A stretch of DNA of 64,000 nucleotides from JBEKIK01 sp050013075. Lineage in GTDB: Bacteria; Planctomycetota; Planctomycetia; Pirellulales; Thermoguttaceae. Numbering within the stretch: position 1 is the stretch's first letter; each line of letters opens with the position of its first letter. Location of the stretch: the NCBI GenBank assembly GCA_050013075.1, contig JBEKFZ010000009.1, positions 1-64,000 on the forward strand. Reading direction: 5' to 3'. Both the position numbers and the translations under genes were made by a program. Shown in pieces: positions 1 to 9,537 of the stretch. The notes beneath the pieces were generated by a model that saw only the letters and a list, made by a program, of their open reading frames with translations, ran no database searches and had not been told where the DNA came from.

Positions 1-87
1 GTCCCATTTTCGCCGACCATGCAAGCATGGTGCCCGGAAAATTGGGACAGTCCCCAACTTACGCATATTTTGAAAGGTGATGATTTC

Positions 88-933
88 ATGAAAATCGCTT
101 TCTTACCGATTTCAATCCTGATTTCGATTATCGCAATTTCCTCGGATATTTACGCACAAAAAAACGATTCCGACCAGGAAATGACTCCACGGGAACAAGC
201 CGATTTTCTCGACACCATGTTCCCATTGGCCAAACAAAACGGCATTGACATGAACATTGTGAGGGTTGATTCGCAGGACAATAACATTGTGCGCAACGAC
301 TTTGTCGCCACATTCAAGGACGGGCGAAAAACATTGGAACAGGTGATAAGCCACCCGGAAACCGCAACGGCCATTCAACTATTCGTGGCAACCGATATGA
401 CTTACCGATCTGGTAATTTGCATGAGGCGGGTTTTCTATTCCACGCGGGCTGCGTCCGTCTTTACCACGATCTGGAAAAGTATCCGCCAAGAGAATCTGA
501 CGCCGGCAATACGAAGTGGTTCCTTAATGTGCTGGAAAATAGCGTGAGAATCGATCTGGTGCGCAATTTATACTCGCATCCGAAAATCCTGGTCGAAGTC
601 GTCAAACAGCTCGAGGCCTGGAACATGAAAGAGCAACCCGGATATAAACCGGGTTGGGAGTATACGCCGAAGGATGTGCCGGCCGACCTTTTTGCCGCAC
701 TAAAGGCGGAGGTCCTGGAAGGTTTAAAACCGCTGTCCGTCCTACTTAATATTCCCGAATACTTCGAGGCTGTGTCTACGATGCGCGAGTGCAACGAACT
801 CCCATTAGATCAACAGGAAGATAAGGCCGTGGCCCAGCGCCGATCGAAGGCCGAAGATGTTATGCGGCGGATCGAAAAGGAGCAAAACCTTCGCGGGATA
901 ATCTACCAGAGTGTGGATCATCCAGCCGAATAA
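88..933 (+). CDS. secreted protein of unknown function
   Basis: The protein has 281 residues. It opens with a lysine and a hydrophobic stretch (about residues 3-20) ending in IYAQ, which looks like a Sec signal peptide, so the mature protein should be exported. I chose the ATG at 88 because an in-frame ATG at 19 would put 23 hydrophilic residues in front of the signal sequence. I recognise no domain. The last 40 residues are charged and probably helical. It stands alone, pointing toward the oppositely oriented gene at 952. Confidence 0.6.
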   Translation: MKIAFLPISILISIIAISSDIYAQKNDSDQEMTPREQADFLDTMFPLAKQNGIDMNIVRVDSQDNNIVRNDFVATFKDGRKTLEQVISHPETATAIQLFVATDMTYRSGNLHEAGFLFHAGCVRLYHDLEKYPPRESDAGNTKWFLNVLENSVRIDLVRNLYSHPKILVEVVKQLEAWNMKEQPGYKPGWEYTPKDVPADLFAALKAEVLEGLKPLSVLLNIPEYFEAVSTMRECNELPLDQQEDKAVAQRRSKAEDVMRRIEKEQNLRGIIYQSVDHPAE

Positions 934-951
934 GTGTGAAGCACTTGACTT

Positions 952-1404
952 TCACTTTAGAGTCAGATGACCTCCTTGGAAATCAATTCCAGCCTGCGCT
1001 ATGCGCTTTCTTTGAGGACTGTGTGGAAGAAGCGATACTTTTCCGCTTGCCACCCATACAAAATGCTTTTGAAGGCCATTGAGCAGACGTGCGGATGTCA
1101 ACCAATTTTTGAGCCATGCAACTTTATTGAGCATCTCTTGAACATTTTTTGAGGATGCCGGATGAACTTCAACCCAATAAACTATTTCCGACGCTTCGAT
1201 TGTTCGATAGCCGATTCCATAATCCCAAATAGGTTTATTCGGACAAGAGTCGCTTAGCGCCGACTCCAAATTAACGCTGCCGGTGCAATTACGAGAATTT
1301 GCACATGTGATTCTGCTCCTGTCGGAACGCTTTAAGGCTTGAAGACCTCTTTGATAAGCAGACGATAAAATTTCCGTATTCTTCACCGCAGCGGAAAAAC
1401 TCAT
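952..1404 (-). CDS. small partner protein of the adjacent AAA ATPase
   Basis: The protein has 150 residues. It starts 19 bases after the stop of the upstream ATPase gene (1424-2587), behind a GAGG ribosome site, so the two form one transcription unit. I recognise no named family. The middle holds P58, D61 (PIWDYGIGYR) and then VEVHPAS (E79, H81) and K94. That spacing is loosely like a degenerate PD-(D/E)XK nuclease core, which is speculation. Two cysteines (C34, C40) lie near the N-terminus. A plus-strand frame at 967-1152 is judged a shadow. Confidence 0.6.
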   Translation of the reverse strand: MSFSAAVKNTEILSSAYQRGLQALKRSDRSRITCANSRNCTGSVNLESALSDSCPNKPIWDYGIGYRTIEASEIVYWVEVHPASSKNVQEMLNKVAWLKNWLTSARLLNGLQKHFVWVASGKVSLLPHSPQRKRIAQAGIDFQGGHLTLK

Positions 1405-1423
1405 GGCGGCCTCATTGCAATCA

Positions 1424-2587
1424 TTAATCTCTTACCACACTGGCCACCACGTCAGCCACGTGTTCAGTAAATCCCGTTAAACCTCCCCATCCGCGTTCGG
1501 CCAAATCATCGGACCCGGGATCAAGATTAGAAATATCGCTGGTTTTACCGCCGGGATCGAAATAAAATACACGCAGTTCCTTTTTCAGAACTTCCACGGC
1601 CATTTTTCCCAAATCTTGTCTTTGCGTTTTTATATTGAAAAGATCGAGTACTGCATCAGGTTTTGCATTATGTTCTTGAAACATTTTCAAAGCCCAAACC
1701 ACGTCTAATACCTGTGGTGAATGGGTGGACAAGCAAACCTTGTAGCCGCGAGATAGCAGGTCAAGTATCAGAAGCAACGCGGATGATATGGCGCGTGGGT
1801 GGAGGCCCATTTCAATTTCTTCAATAACCGCCCATTCAATATCGCCCCGTTTAGGCGTTTTTGTGGGGGGAAGAAGCCAATAAAGCCCCAGCAATAACGG
1901 GACGAATTCACGCTGGCCAGCGGACCAGACCATAAACGGCAATGTTACAGGTTCCTTATTAAGATGAAGCCGCCGAGGAGTAAGAACAAACCGTTTTTGA
2001 ACTCCCTGTTTGCCTACTTTTAGTTCAAAATGGGGGAAAACAGTATTGGCTAGTGCGTCTCTCATTGCTTTTTTTAGACGCCTTGTTTGCGGAAAGAGAG
2101 ACTCTCCCGATCCCATGCCAGTTTCCATAAGATGCCGGATTTTTTCGCTAAACTCACGAACGACAAAAGGATCACCGGGACTATAATCGGTAAACGGACG
2201 CGGCCATCCTCTGCCTAAGGTTAAAACTCTTTGTGCCGGAATGAAAAAAATCCTCTCCTTTTTTTCTCTCCTTTGACTCTTAACCAACTCGTTGAGATCG
2301 ACTTCCGCGTCATCTTTCAGAATACTGCTTTTTTTCCCATCCCAGATAGAGCGCATACCCTCTCCAAGATAGATATCTAAAAAATTTCCAATATTTTTCT
2401 GCCAATCGAGGCCATACCGTTTCATTTCTGCCAGAACGGCGCCGGTATCGATTAAAAGTTTAAAGAGTTGAAGAAAGATGCTTTTGCCGGTCGCTTGTGG
2501 TCCAACGAGAACGGTCAGATCGCCGAATTCAATTTTCGCGTCTTTGATTTGACCGGCATTAAGGACTTGGAGGGTGTGGGCAGGCAT
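1424..2587 (-). CDS. AAA/ABC-type ATPase (OLD/RecF-like)
   Basis: The protein has 387 residues and is an SMC/ABC-class ATPase of the AAA_15/AAA_21 type. Visible motifs are Walker A GPQATGKS (29-36), FIPAQR (115-120), a signature-like WSAGQRE (221-227), Walker B AVIEEIEMGLHP (253-264) and a switch segment STHSPQVLDV (287-296). The ATG at 2587 is preferred over an upstream TTG because GGAG lies just before it. Proteins of this group act in DNA repair, in defence against phage (OLD, Septu, retron partners) or as toxin partners. Together with the 150-residue gene it probably forms a two-component defence or addiction unit; the function is inferred. Confidence 0.8.
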   Translation of the reverse strand: MPAHTLQVLNAGQIKDAKIEFGDLTVLVGPQATGKSIFLQLFKLLIDTGAVLAEMKRYGLDWQKNIGNFLDIYLGEGMRSIWDGKKSSILKDDAEVDLNELVKSQRREKKERIFFIPAQRVLTLGRGWPRPFTDYSPGDPFVVREFSEKIRHLMETGMGSGESLFPQTRRLKKAMRDALANTVFPHFELKVGKQGVQKRFVLTPRRLHLNKEPVTLPFMVWSAGQREFVPLLLGLYWLLPPTKTPKRGDIEWAVIEEIEMGLHPRAISSALLLILDLLSRGYKVCLSTHSPQVLDVVWALKMFQEHNAKPDAVLDLFNIKTQRQDLGKMAVEVLKKELRVFYFDPGGKTSDISNLDPGSDDLAERGWGGLTGFTEHVADVVASVVRD

Positions 2588-2629
2588 AAATTCTCCATCT
2601 CCCAACTAGACCATTAGAAAATGTTAGTC

Positions 2630-3910
2630 CTAATCCATATTTTTCGCGCCGCTGATTAGATTAATGAATTCCTTGTTCGACTTGAACTTGGCCAGCTTGG
2701 AGGTCAGTTGTTCCATGGCGTCGACCGGGTGCATGGTCGAAAGGGTGCGGCGGAGCATGGTTATGGAGTGGAGCATGTCGGGCGGGAGTAGTTTTTCCTC
2801 GCGGCGGGTGCCGGATTGGCTGATGTCGATTGCCGGCCACACGCGGCGGTCGGCCAGTTTGCGGTCCAGCACCAGTTCCATGTTGCCCGTGCCTTTGAAC
2901 TCCTGGAAGATCAGTTCGTCCATGCGGCTTCCGGTGTCGATAAGCGCGGTGCCGACGATGGTAAGCGACCCGCCTTCCTCGAACAGCCGGGCGGTGGCGA
3001 AGAGTTTTTTGGGGATGTCCATGGCCTTGATGTCGACCCCGCCGCTCATGGTCCGGCCGGTGTTGCCTACCCATTTGTTGAACGCCCGGGCCAGGCGGGT
3101 AATGGAATCCAAAAGCAGCACCACGTCCTTGCCCATTTCGGCCAGGCGTTTGCAGCGTTCGACGACTAATTGTGAGAGGCGGACGTGGCTTTCGATTTCG
3201 CGGTCCAGGCTGGAGGCCACGACTTCGCCGTTTACCGCCCGGCGCATGTCGGTTACTTCTTCCGGGCGTTCGTCGATCAAAAGCACGATCAGTTTTACGT
3301 TGGGATAGTTGGTGGAGATGCCCAGGCTGATGTGTTGCAAAAGGATGGTCTTGCCGGTGCGGGGCGGGGCTACGATCAGTGCCCGTTGACCTTTACCCAA
3401 GGGGGTGAGCAGATCCATGACCCGCGTGGTTAAAGGCTCGGCCCCGACTTCGAGTTTGAGCCAGTATTCCGGATTGATGGGCGTAAGTTCATCAAAGCCT
3501 TTGACGTTTTTATACTCCTCGGGAGGCATGCCGTCGACGTCGAGGATTTCACGCAAACGGGGGCCTTGGTTGCGGCGCGGGCCTTGCACCATTCCGCGAA
3601 TGTGGACGCCCTCGCGCAGGCCGTATTTTTCGATCATGCTGCCTGGCACGAATGGATCGGTCAGTTCCCGCATGTAATTGTTAGTCGGATCGCGGAGGAA
3701 GCCGTAGCCGTTGGGGTGCATTTCCAGCACGCCGCCGCCGGGTTCGACCGGCCCAGGCTCGCCGTTTTCGGCAACTTCGGGTTGAGTATTGTTGCCGTTG
3801 TTGTTTTGGGCAATCCTGGGGCCACGGTTCTGGGGGCGATTCGCTCCGCCGTAGACCCCGCGGCCGCGCACGCGACCGCCTTTTTTCCTCTTTCCCATGT
3901 AATTTTGCAC
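2630..3910 (-). CDS. rho: transcription termination factor Rho
   Basis: The protein has 426 residues. The first 60 or so are basic and rich in Gly, Asn and Gln. The cold-shock-like RNA-binding domain (MHPNGYGFLRDP) follows, then the RecA-type ATPase with Walker A APPRTGKT and Walker B DVVLLLDS. Rho is the hexameric RNA helicase that ends transcription. The start is GTG at 3910 with AAGGGG upstream; an ATG four codons later (3898) is also possible. The disordered N-terminal tail is longer than in E. coli Rho, as in many planctomycetes and actinobacteria. Confidence 0.97.
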   Translation of the reverse strand: MQNYMGKRKKGGRVRGRGVYGGANRPQNRGPRIAQNNNGNNTQPEVAENGEPGPVEPGGGVLEMHPNGYGFLRDPTNNYMRELTDPFVPGSMIEKYGLREGVHIRGMVQGPRRNQGPRLREILDVDGMPPEEYKNVKGFDELTPINPEYWLKLEVGAEPLTTRVMDLLTPLGKGQRALIVAPPRTGKTILLQHISLGISTNYPNVKLIVLLIDERPEEVTDMRRAVNGEVVASSLDREIESHVRLSQLVVERCKRLAEMGKDVVLLLDSITRLARAFNKWVGNTGRTMSGGVDIKAMDIPKKLFATARLFEEGGSLTIVGTALIDTGSRMDELIFQEFKGTGNMELVLDRKLADRRVWPAIDISQSGTRREEKLLPPDMLHSITMLRRTLSTMHPVDAMEQLTSKLAKFKSNKEFINLISGAKNMD

Positions 3911-4894
3911 TCAATGGACCCCTTAAGTCATGCCGTGAAAAAACATTACGGCTGCGTTGGGAAATATTACCACGTTCAAGAGCGGATGTTCGTTTACGCG
4001 GCGGATAAAATACTTGTTCAGTTCGCTTCTAAACAATATGCACGATTATAGTGAGACAAACTGAGTGTTCGTTTTGCGCAAGTGCAACTCGATCCATGCA
4101 AAGTGCATTCTTTCTTTTTTCCACCAGATGAGACGAACAGTCTCTTTTCAAGAACTCCATATTCATCCCAGGATAACAATCGCAGGGATAACAAGCAGTC
4201 CTTTTCCTCGGCGCGTAAAAAACCAATTCCTAATTCCGAGGAAACGATTCTGCTCGCTCGTTCTGAAAGTCCATGCGGAGCAAACGCGGCGAAAAAACCG
4301 CTTTCGAACCGACCAACCGACTTTCCTTTAGCGGAGACCTTCTCAGACCGCAAGCCGAGAACGCTCACCTGCCGGGTGAAGCGTAAACACAACTTTCATC
4401 ATATCCAAACAGGGCTCGCTGTCAAGCCTTAAGTTATTGATCTCCGTTATCTGAAAAAGCCCCTCACATTTAAACCTTTAATCCAAGATATTTGTCAAAC
4501 CGAGCAGGGCGTCTGCACATTTTTCGCACCCGGTTTATAAACAACCCTTTCGCTGTCGCAAAGGAAACATTCCACCACATCGGGTGGCATGCCAGGGCGA
4601 CAGAACTTTCAGCCAAATTCCAACGGCCGAACAATACCCGGGACTAGCTTATAGAACCCCGATAACCACAAACCGGGGCATTATTAAGTCATTTAACTCC
4701 TTACTTCTTATACTATATCGGAACTTTCAATGCAAGGCAAGGGGGTATATTTTTCCCGGAATTCCAAAAATCACCATTAAAACTGGTATAATCCTCAAAC
4801 TTTAACGCTATTTCCCACCCGCCCATTTCCGATAACTAGTTGACGATAGTCGGGAATTAACCTTTTTTTAGCTCTTGTCTTTGAGGCGGGTAAT
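3911..4894. other. 984-base intergenic region between divergent genes
   Basis: This AT-rich gap separates rho (leftward) from the thioredoxin gene (rightward). I see no coding frame with plausible protein composition. It should hold the promoters of both genes. On the minus strand a TATAAT lies near 4045-4050, but no good -35 element is spaced to it. No member of the window's repeat families is found here. Confidence 0.6.
4784..4792 (+). promoter_or_regulatory. possible extended -10 promoter of the thioredoxin gene
   Basis: TGGTATAAT is an extended -10 element about 100 bases upstream of the ATG at 4895. No clear -35 box is present, which extended -10 promoters can tolerate. Confidence 0.3.
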
Positions 4895-6256
4895 ATGCGG
4901 AAAATAAGTAGACTGCAATGGCTGGGTGCGGGGTTGTTTCTGGGCACTTTGCTATTTCCAGTTTTGGCAATCGCCCAGCAACCTTTCCCCTGGGAATCCA
5001 CCCTGGAAAACGCCCAACGGATTGCCGCACAAAATAATCGCCTGGTGCTCATCCATTTTTGGGCCCCTTGGTGCGGTAAATGTAAAAAAATGGAAAACGA
5101 AGTATTTAACCAACCGGGAGTAGCCGAGGCCTTGCTGGTTAATTACGTGCCAGTGAAGATCAATGCCGACCTGATGCCGTCCATGGCCACCAAATACGGC
5201 ATTACAGGCCTGCCATCGGATGTCATTATTACTCCTCAAGGCCAAGTCGTGGATTTCATGCGCGGACAAATCGAAGCCACCCAGTTTGTCGCCCGGTTAA
5301 ATCAGATTGCATCCGCCAGACAACAAAACGCCGGCCAGACAGCGCAAGTGCCGGCCAATATCCCAGCCCAGCCGGCCGAGCGCTCGACTGCCGAACAGAC
5401 TCCGCCAAGCAGCCAATCAGCGACAAGCCCGACATCTTCCGACGACCGCTATGCGGATTACTATCGCCACAATCCGAACAATCAGCCGTTTTTATCCGCG
5501 GCAATGCCCGCCGGAGAACCGATCCAACCGAATCCCGCTACGGTATCGCCGCCATACGGTCAACAACAACAGCCCGCCGGTCCTGAGCTGTCCGGGCCAG
5601 GCCTGGTTCAATCGCCCGCGACTTCGCCGCAACAGGTTCATAATATTACACCGCCTATGACGGCGGCAAATGTGCCGCAGCAAGCGATGGCAAATCCGCC
5701 GCAGCAGTCAATGGCGAATCCTTCACAGCAAGCGATGCCAAATCTGCCGCAGCCCTCAGCGGCCAATCCGGCGCAGCAATCTCCTTTGGCTTTCAACCCG
5801 TCTTTGGCTCCGCCGGGGGCAAATACGCCTCAACAAGCAGCTCCGCCTTCCAGAGCGGCCTCTCAGCCGCCTGCCGCCGCCCCGACTTTATGTATGGACG
5901 GATTTTGCCCTGTCACCCTGGCTGAAAAGCAGCAATGGGTTCCGGGCGATCGCCGCTGGGGCGTAATACATCGGGGGCGGATTTATCTTTTCGTGGGTCC
6001 GGAAGAGCAAAAGCGTTTCTATGCCAATCCAGACCGGTACGCGCCGGTCATTTCCGGCAACGACATTATCCAGGCCATGGAAAAGGGTCAGGCCGTATCG
6101 GGCACGCGCGAACACGGCGTGTTCTTCAACGGTCACATCTTTTTGTTTGCCGACGAGGCCGCCTTGGAAAAATTCTCCAAGAATCCCGCCTATTACGCCA
6201 ACCAGGCCCTGGAAGCCATCCAAGCCTCCGCGCATCCCTCCCAGCAGTTGCGGTGA
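4895..6256 (+). CDS. secreted thioredoxin-fold protein with C-terminal YHS-like repeats
   Basis: The protein has 453 residues. A signal peptide (cut near A27) is followed by a thioredoxin domain (about 30-145) with the redox motif WCGKC (C60, C63) and cis-Pro P107. A Pro/Gln-rich linker follows (about 145-330), partly made of imperfect repeats such as NPPQQSMA. The C-terminal 120 residues hold a CPVTL start and two related segments (WGVIHRGRIYLF and HGVFFNGHIFLF), resembling YHS metal-binding modules. A periplasmic thiol or copper-handling role is inferred. A GAGG lies before the ATG. This architecture is familiar from planctomycete genomes. Confidence 0.85.
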   Translation: MRKISRLQWLGAGLFLGTLLFPVLAIAQQPFPWESTLENAQRIAAQNNRLVLIHFWAPWCGKCKKMENEVFNQPGVAEALLVNYVPVKINADLMPSMATKYGITGLPSDVIITPQGQVVDFMRGQIEATQFVARLNQIASARQQNAGQTAQVPANIPAQPAERSTAEQTPPSSQSATSPTSSDDRYADYYRHNPNNQPFLSAAMPAGEPIQPNPATVSPPYGQQQQPAGPELSGPGLVQSPATSPQQVHNITPPMTAANVPQQAMANPPQQSMANPSQQAMPNLPQPSAANPAQQSPLAFNPSLAPPGANTPQQAAPPSRAASQPPAAAPTLCMDGFCPVTLAEKQQWVPGDRRWGVIHRGRIYLFVGPEEQKRFYANPDRYAPVISGNDIIQAMEKGQAVSGTREHGVFFNGHIFLFADEAALEKFSKNPAYYANQALEAIQASAHPSQQLR

Positions 6257-6330
6257 TAAACCTTGGCAACTACCATGGGAATGATAGTGCCACGGCTGAT
6301 TTGCCGTGCAATTGCATCGACATTTATTTT

Positions 6331-7749
6331 TTACCTGTGCCGAATCAGCGAGGCCGCCGCGCCCAATACCGCGGCGATGGTCGCTACGTGAAGTCCCATG
6401 TCGACCGCATCGATGATAGTCCGGTGCGAATCTTGGGCCAGAACGGTCGTGAGCACCGCGCCCGACAGGCCCACGCCCAATACCATGCCCACGTTACGCG
6501 CGGTGGCCAACATGCCGGCGGCAATGCCTTGACGATTCGCCGGCGCCGATCCCATCAAAGCGCTGTTGTTCGGACTGATGAAAATTCCGGTGCCCAAACC
6601 AGTCAGGCAGAAAACCGCGGCAATATAAAGATAGGACGTTTGCGCTGAGATCAGCGACATGAGCAGCGATCCGCCGGCCAAAATCGCCATGCCAATGGAT
6701 GAGGGAAGGCTTGAACGGATGCGATCCGAAATCGTGCCGCTTATGGGCGCGGCAACGGCCATCACCAGCGGCTGCACTGTAAGCAGTAGTCCCGCCCGGG
6801 CTGGATTCAAGCCCCGGCCTTGAATCAGGTAAAAGGGCATCAGAAAGGCGATGGTGTACATGCAAATATAATTGAAAATTGCCGCGGCCGTCGAGGCCGA
6901 AAATACCCGATTTGCAAACAGCGATAAATCGAGCATCGGCTGCCTAGTGCGAAGTTCCAGCATAACGAACCAAATCAAAAGCGCCGCACTGGCGGCAAAA
7001 AGTAGCAAAATCGGCCAGGAAGCCCAACCCCACTCATGTCCCTGGTTGAGCGCCAACAGCAGTGCAACCAATCCGAGCATGAACGCGGCCGCGCCCCGAT
7101 AGTCGAATCGCTCGGCCGTATCTTGCCCTCGCCCGGAAGGAATGAAATACATGCCCCAGGCCAATCCCAGCGCGCCGATGGGGACATTGATGTAAAATAC
7201 CGCACGCCAACTCCACGCCTCTGCCAGCCATCCGCCCAGCGCAGGACCGAACGCCAGCCCAAGATACGTCATGGTGGCCTGCAATCCCAGGGCCTGGCCG
7301 CGCTGGCCGGCTGGAAAGTTCATTGTCAATATGGCCGGCGCACTGGCAAAAAGCATTGCCGCTCCAATCGCCTGAATCCCGCGAAACGCGATCAGCATGA
7401 CGGCTCCCGGCGCAAGGCCGCACAGGGCCGATCCGACCACGAACAATCCGAATCCGGAAGTGTAAACCGGCTTATGACCCCGGAGATCGCCCAATCGGCC
7501 GAACATAAGCAAAAGCGAACTGACCGCCAGCAGATAGATCGTGACAGCCCATTGTACGGTAGCCACTTCGCAGCCGAACCGGTCGCGGATCACGGGAAGA
7601 ATCGTGTTGACAATGCTCGCGTCCAGCGCCGACATGAACGTCCCGATGCCGACCGACGCCAGCACCCACCATTTGCGCTCTATGCCGGCAATGTTCCGTT
7701 TGAATTGTTCCTTGGGCATCGGCGGGAAGGGTTCGGGGTTGGGATTCAA
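6331..7749 (-). CDS. MFS drug exporter, DHA2 (14-TM) type
   Basis: The protein has 472 residues, with 13-14 hydrophobic helices and the DHA2-family N-terminus: DASIVNTILPVI in helix 1 (motif D1-like) and a motif A-like FGRLGDLRGHK in the first loop. Such EmrB/QacA relatives export drugs or lipophilic compounds by proton antiport across the inner membrane. The longest frame starts with TTG at 7749; an ATG at 7719 (MPKEQF) is the other candidate. Neither has a clear Shine-Dalgarno sequence, and a CCCCGGTG hairpin repeat lies directly upstream. The substrate is unknown. Confidence 0.88.
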   Translation of the reverse strand: MNPNPEPFPPMPKEQFKRNIAGIERKWWVLASVGIGTFMSALDASIVNTILPVIRDRFGCEVATVQWAVTIYLLAVSSLLLMFGRLGDLRGHKPVYTSGFGLFVVGSALCGLAPGAVMLIAFRGIQAIGAAMLFASAPAILTMNFPAGQRGQALGLQATMTYLGLAFGPALGGWLAEAWSWRAVFYINVPIGALGLAWGMYFIPSGRGQDTAERFDYRGAAAFMLGLVALLLALNQGHEWGWASWPILLLFAASAALLIWFVMLELRTRQPMLDLSLFANRVFSASTAAAIFNYICMYTIAFLMPFYLIQGRGLNPARAGLLLTVQPLVMAVAAPISGTISDRIRSSLPSSIGMAILAGGSLLMSLISAQTSYLYIAAVFCLTGLGTGIFISPNNSALMGSAPANRQGIAAGMLATARNVGMVLGVGLSGAVLTTVLAQDSHRTIIDAVDMGLHVATIAAVLGAAASLIRHR

Positions 7750-7753
7750 CTTA

Positions 7754-7780
7754 TTTAGCCCCCGGTGAACACACCGGGGG
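7754..7780. repeat. R1 hairpin (TTTAGCCCC type)
   Basis: Imperfect palindrome CCCCCGGTG/CACCGGGGG preceded by TTTAG. It belongs to the same family as the hairpins at 7876, 33201, 33270, 34967, 35007, 40958, 41005 and 45849. Confidence 0.75.
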
Positions 7781-7875
7781 TTTTGAAGAAAAAAGCTGCG
7801 TCCCCTTTTTCTAGCTTATCTTTGTTCGATCTCCGTGCCTCCGTGGTGAGAAATGCAATGATTCACGAAATTCCT

Positions 7876-7900
7876 CCCGGCACAAGTGCCGGGGGTAAAC
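7876..7900. repeat. R1 hairpin, inverse orientation
   Basis: CCCGGCAC/GTGCCGGG followed by TAAAC, the reverse form of the R1 hairpin. With the copy at 7754 it brackets the short gap between thiC and the MFS gene. Confidence 0.75.
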
Positions 7901-7935
7901 AATGAAAGTATTATTGTTTTGCGTGATTTAAACCG

Positions 7936-9243
7936 TTAATGATCGGTTTCGGCTCGGGCCATTTTGCGTAGTTCCTCGGTGGTTTTCATGGAGCAGAATT
8001 TCGGGCCGCACATGCTGCAATAGTGCGAGGTTTTGTTTTCATCGGCGGGCAGAGATTCGTCGTGCATCTTGCGGGCGCGCTCGGGATCAAGCGACAAACG
8101 GAATTGCTCTTCCCAATCGAAACCGAAACGGGCGCGGCTCATTGCATCGTCGTGTGTTTGTGCGCCGGGGCGATGCCGGGCAATGTCCGCCGCGTGGGCT
8201 GCGATCTTGTAGGCGATCACGCCCTGGCGCACGTCTTCCAGGTTCGGCAGGCCCAGATGCTCCTTGGGTGTTACGTAGCAAAGCATTGCCGCCCCGTACC
8301 AGGCCGCCATTGCTGCGCCGATCGCGCTTGTGATGTGGTCGTAGCCCGGGGCGATGTCGGTCACAACCGGCCCGAGCACGTAAAACGGCGCTTCGTCGCA
8401 TAATTCCATCTGGAGTTTCACGTTCCGTTCGATCTGGTCCATGGGCACGTGGCCGGGGCCTTCGATCATTACCTGGCAACCGCGCCCGCGAGCCCGGCGT
8501 CCCAACTCGCCCATGACTTTCAGTTCGGCAAATTGGGCCTCATCCGAGGCATCGGCGATCGAGCCCGGACGCAGGGCGTCGCCCAGGCTCCAGGTTACAT
8601 CGTACCTGTGCATAATGTCGCAGAGGTCGTCGAAGCAGGTATAAAAGGGATTTTCCTTGTCGTGGACTGCCATCCACTTGGCCACAAGCGATCCGCCGCG
8701 GCTGACGATGCCGGTTATGCGTTTCTCCGTAAGCGGTATGTGATCGCGCAAGATGGCGCAGTGCACGGTCATGTAATCCACTCCCTGCCGGGCCTGCTGT
8801 TCGATAACGTCCAGAAAATCTCGCGGTTTCATTTCCGCGATATCGTCGAGTTGCTCGGCCACTTGATAAATGGGAACGGTACCCACGGGCACGGTGGCGG
8901 CTTCGATGATCCTTACCCGCACGCCGTCGATGCCTTCGCCGGTCGATAAATCCATCACCGTATCCGCGCCGTATTGCAGGGCCGTGAATAACTTGGCCAA
9001 CTCGCACTCCGTATCGCTCGACAGGGCCGACTTGCCGATATTGGCGTTGATCTTGGTGCGCGCGGCAATGCCGATGCCGATTGGGCGCAGGCCTTTTTCC
9101 AGATGCACTTTATTGGCCGGGATGACCATCCTACCCCGGGCCACCTCCGCGCGAACCAACTCCGGCTGGAGTCGCTCGTCGCGGGCAACGGCCTCCATCT
9201 CGGGCGTAATTACGCCGGCAAGGGCTTGTTCAATCTGTGTCAT
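7936..9243 (-). CDS. thiC: phosphomethylpyrimidine synthase ThiC
   Basis: The protein has 435 residues and matches the radical-SAM HMP-P synthase that rearranges aminoimidazole ribotide to the thiamine pyrimidine. The C-terminal cluster motif CSMCGPKFC (C409, C412, C417; CX2CX4C) binds the [4Fe-4S] centre. The ATG at 9243 gives the normal N-terminus of the short ThiC form, which lacks the ThiC-associated N-terminal domain. I see no TPP riboswitch core upstream. There is also no Shine-Dalgarno sequence; an ACTGAAAACT repeat lies right before the start. No other thi genes are adjacent. Confidence 0.97.
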   Translation of the reverse strand: MTQIEQALAGVITPEMEAVARDERLQPELVRAEVARGRMVIPANKVHLEKGLRPIGIGIAARTKINANIGKSALSSDTECELAKLFTALQYGADTVMDLSTGEGIDGVRVRIIEAATVPVGTVPIYQVAEQLDDIAEMKPRDFLDVIEQQARQGVDYMTVHCAILRDHIPLTEKRITGIVSRGGSLVAKWMAVHDKENPFYTCFDDLCDIMHRYDVTWSLGDALRPGSIADASDEAQFAELKVMGELGRRARGRGCQVMIEGPGHVPMDQIERNVKLQMELCDEAPFYVLGPVVTDIAPGYDHITSAIGAAMAAWYGAAMLCYVTPKEHLGLPNLEDVRQGVIAYKIAAHAADIARHRPGAQTHDDAMSRARFGFDWEEQFRLSLDPERARKMHDESLPADENKTSHYCSMCGPKFCSMKTTEELRKMARAETDH

Positions 9244-9247
9244 ATTA

Positions 9248-9283
9248 ATAAGTTTTCAGTTGTCGGTTTTCAGTTTACAGTAC
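9248..9283 (-). repeat. R7 repeat (ACTGAAAACTG) before thiC
   Basis: Read in the thiC direction, the leader is a run of ACTGAAAAC-type units ending at TTATTAAT just before the ATG. It replaces the expected ribosome-binding site. Confidence 0.7.
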
Positions 9284-9335
9284 GCAGAACGGAGAGGCTG
9301 TGATTTTTTTGATTTTTGCGTTGATTGACCACAAT

Positions 9336-9397
9336 TTGTAGGGTGCGTGAAACACACCGCCTTCTACTGGTTGTGGTGCGTTTCACGCACCCTACAA
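9336..9397. repeat. R3 long inverted repeat (GTAGGGTGCGTGAAAC)
   Basis: The left arm TTGTAGGGTGCGTGAAAC and the right arm GTTTCACGCACCCTACAA are perfect complements around a short loop. A second copy sits at 41634 between adk and map. Confidence 0.85.
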
Positions 9398-9487
9398 TAA
9401 ATCACAGCCTCGAAGTATTCATCCTTCCGCATTCATCAATCCATGCCAGAATCCTATGAGGATGGAAGGGTGAATGTCAACACATAA

Positions 9488-9513
9488 GTAAGACGACTTT
9501 TTAAGTCGTCTTG
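9488..9513. repeat. R4 hairpin (AAGACGACTT)
   Basis: AAGACGACTT/AAGTCGTCTT palindrome, the same family as the pair at 35848-35910 and the copy at 26789. Confidence 0.65.
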
Positions 9514-9537
9514 CAATTATTTCATTAATACCGCTAT

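Noticed and set aside
967..1152. 61-residue plus-strand frame
   Set aside because: It lies wholly inside the 150-residue minus-strand gene that is coupled to the ATPase and has a ribosome site.
4018..4392. 124-residue minus-strand frame in the rho-thioredoxin gap
   Set aside because: Composition rich in Ser, Arg and Cys without pattern, no ribosome site, and competing frames on both strands in the same stretch.
9244..9537. TPP riboswitch upstream of thiC
   Set aside because: Neither the CTGAGA core nor the conserved ACCTGATCTGG-type segment is present on the minus strand; the region is repeats.
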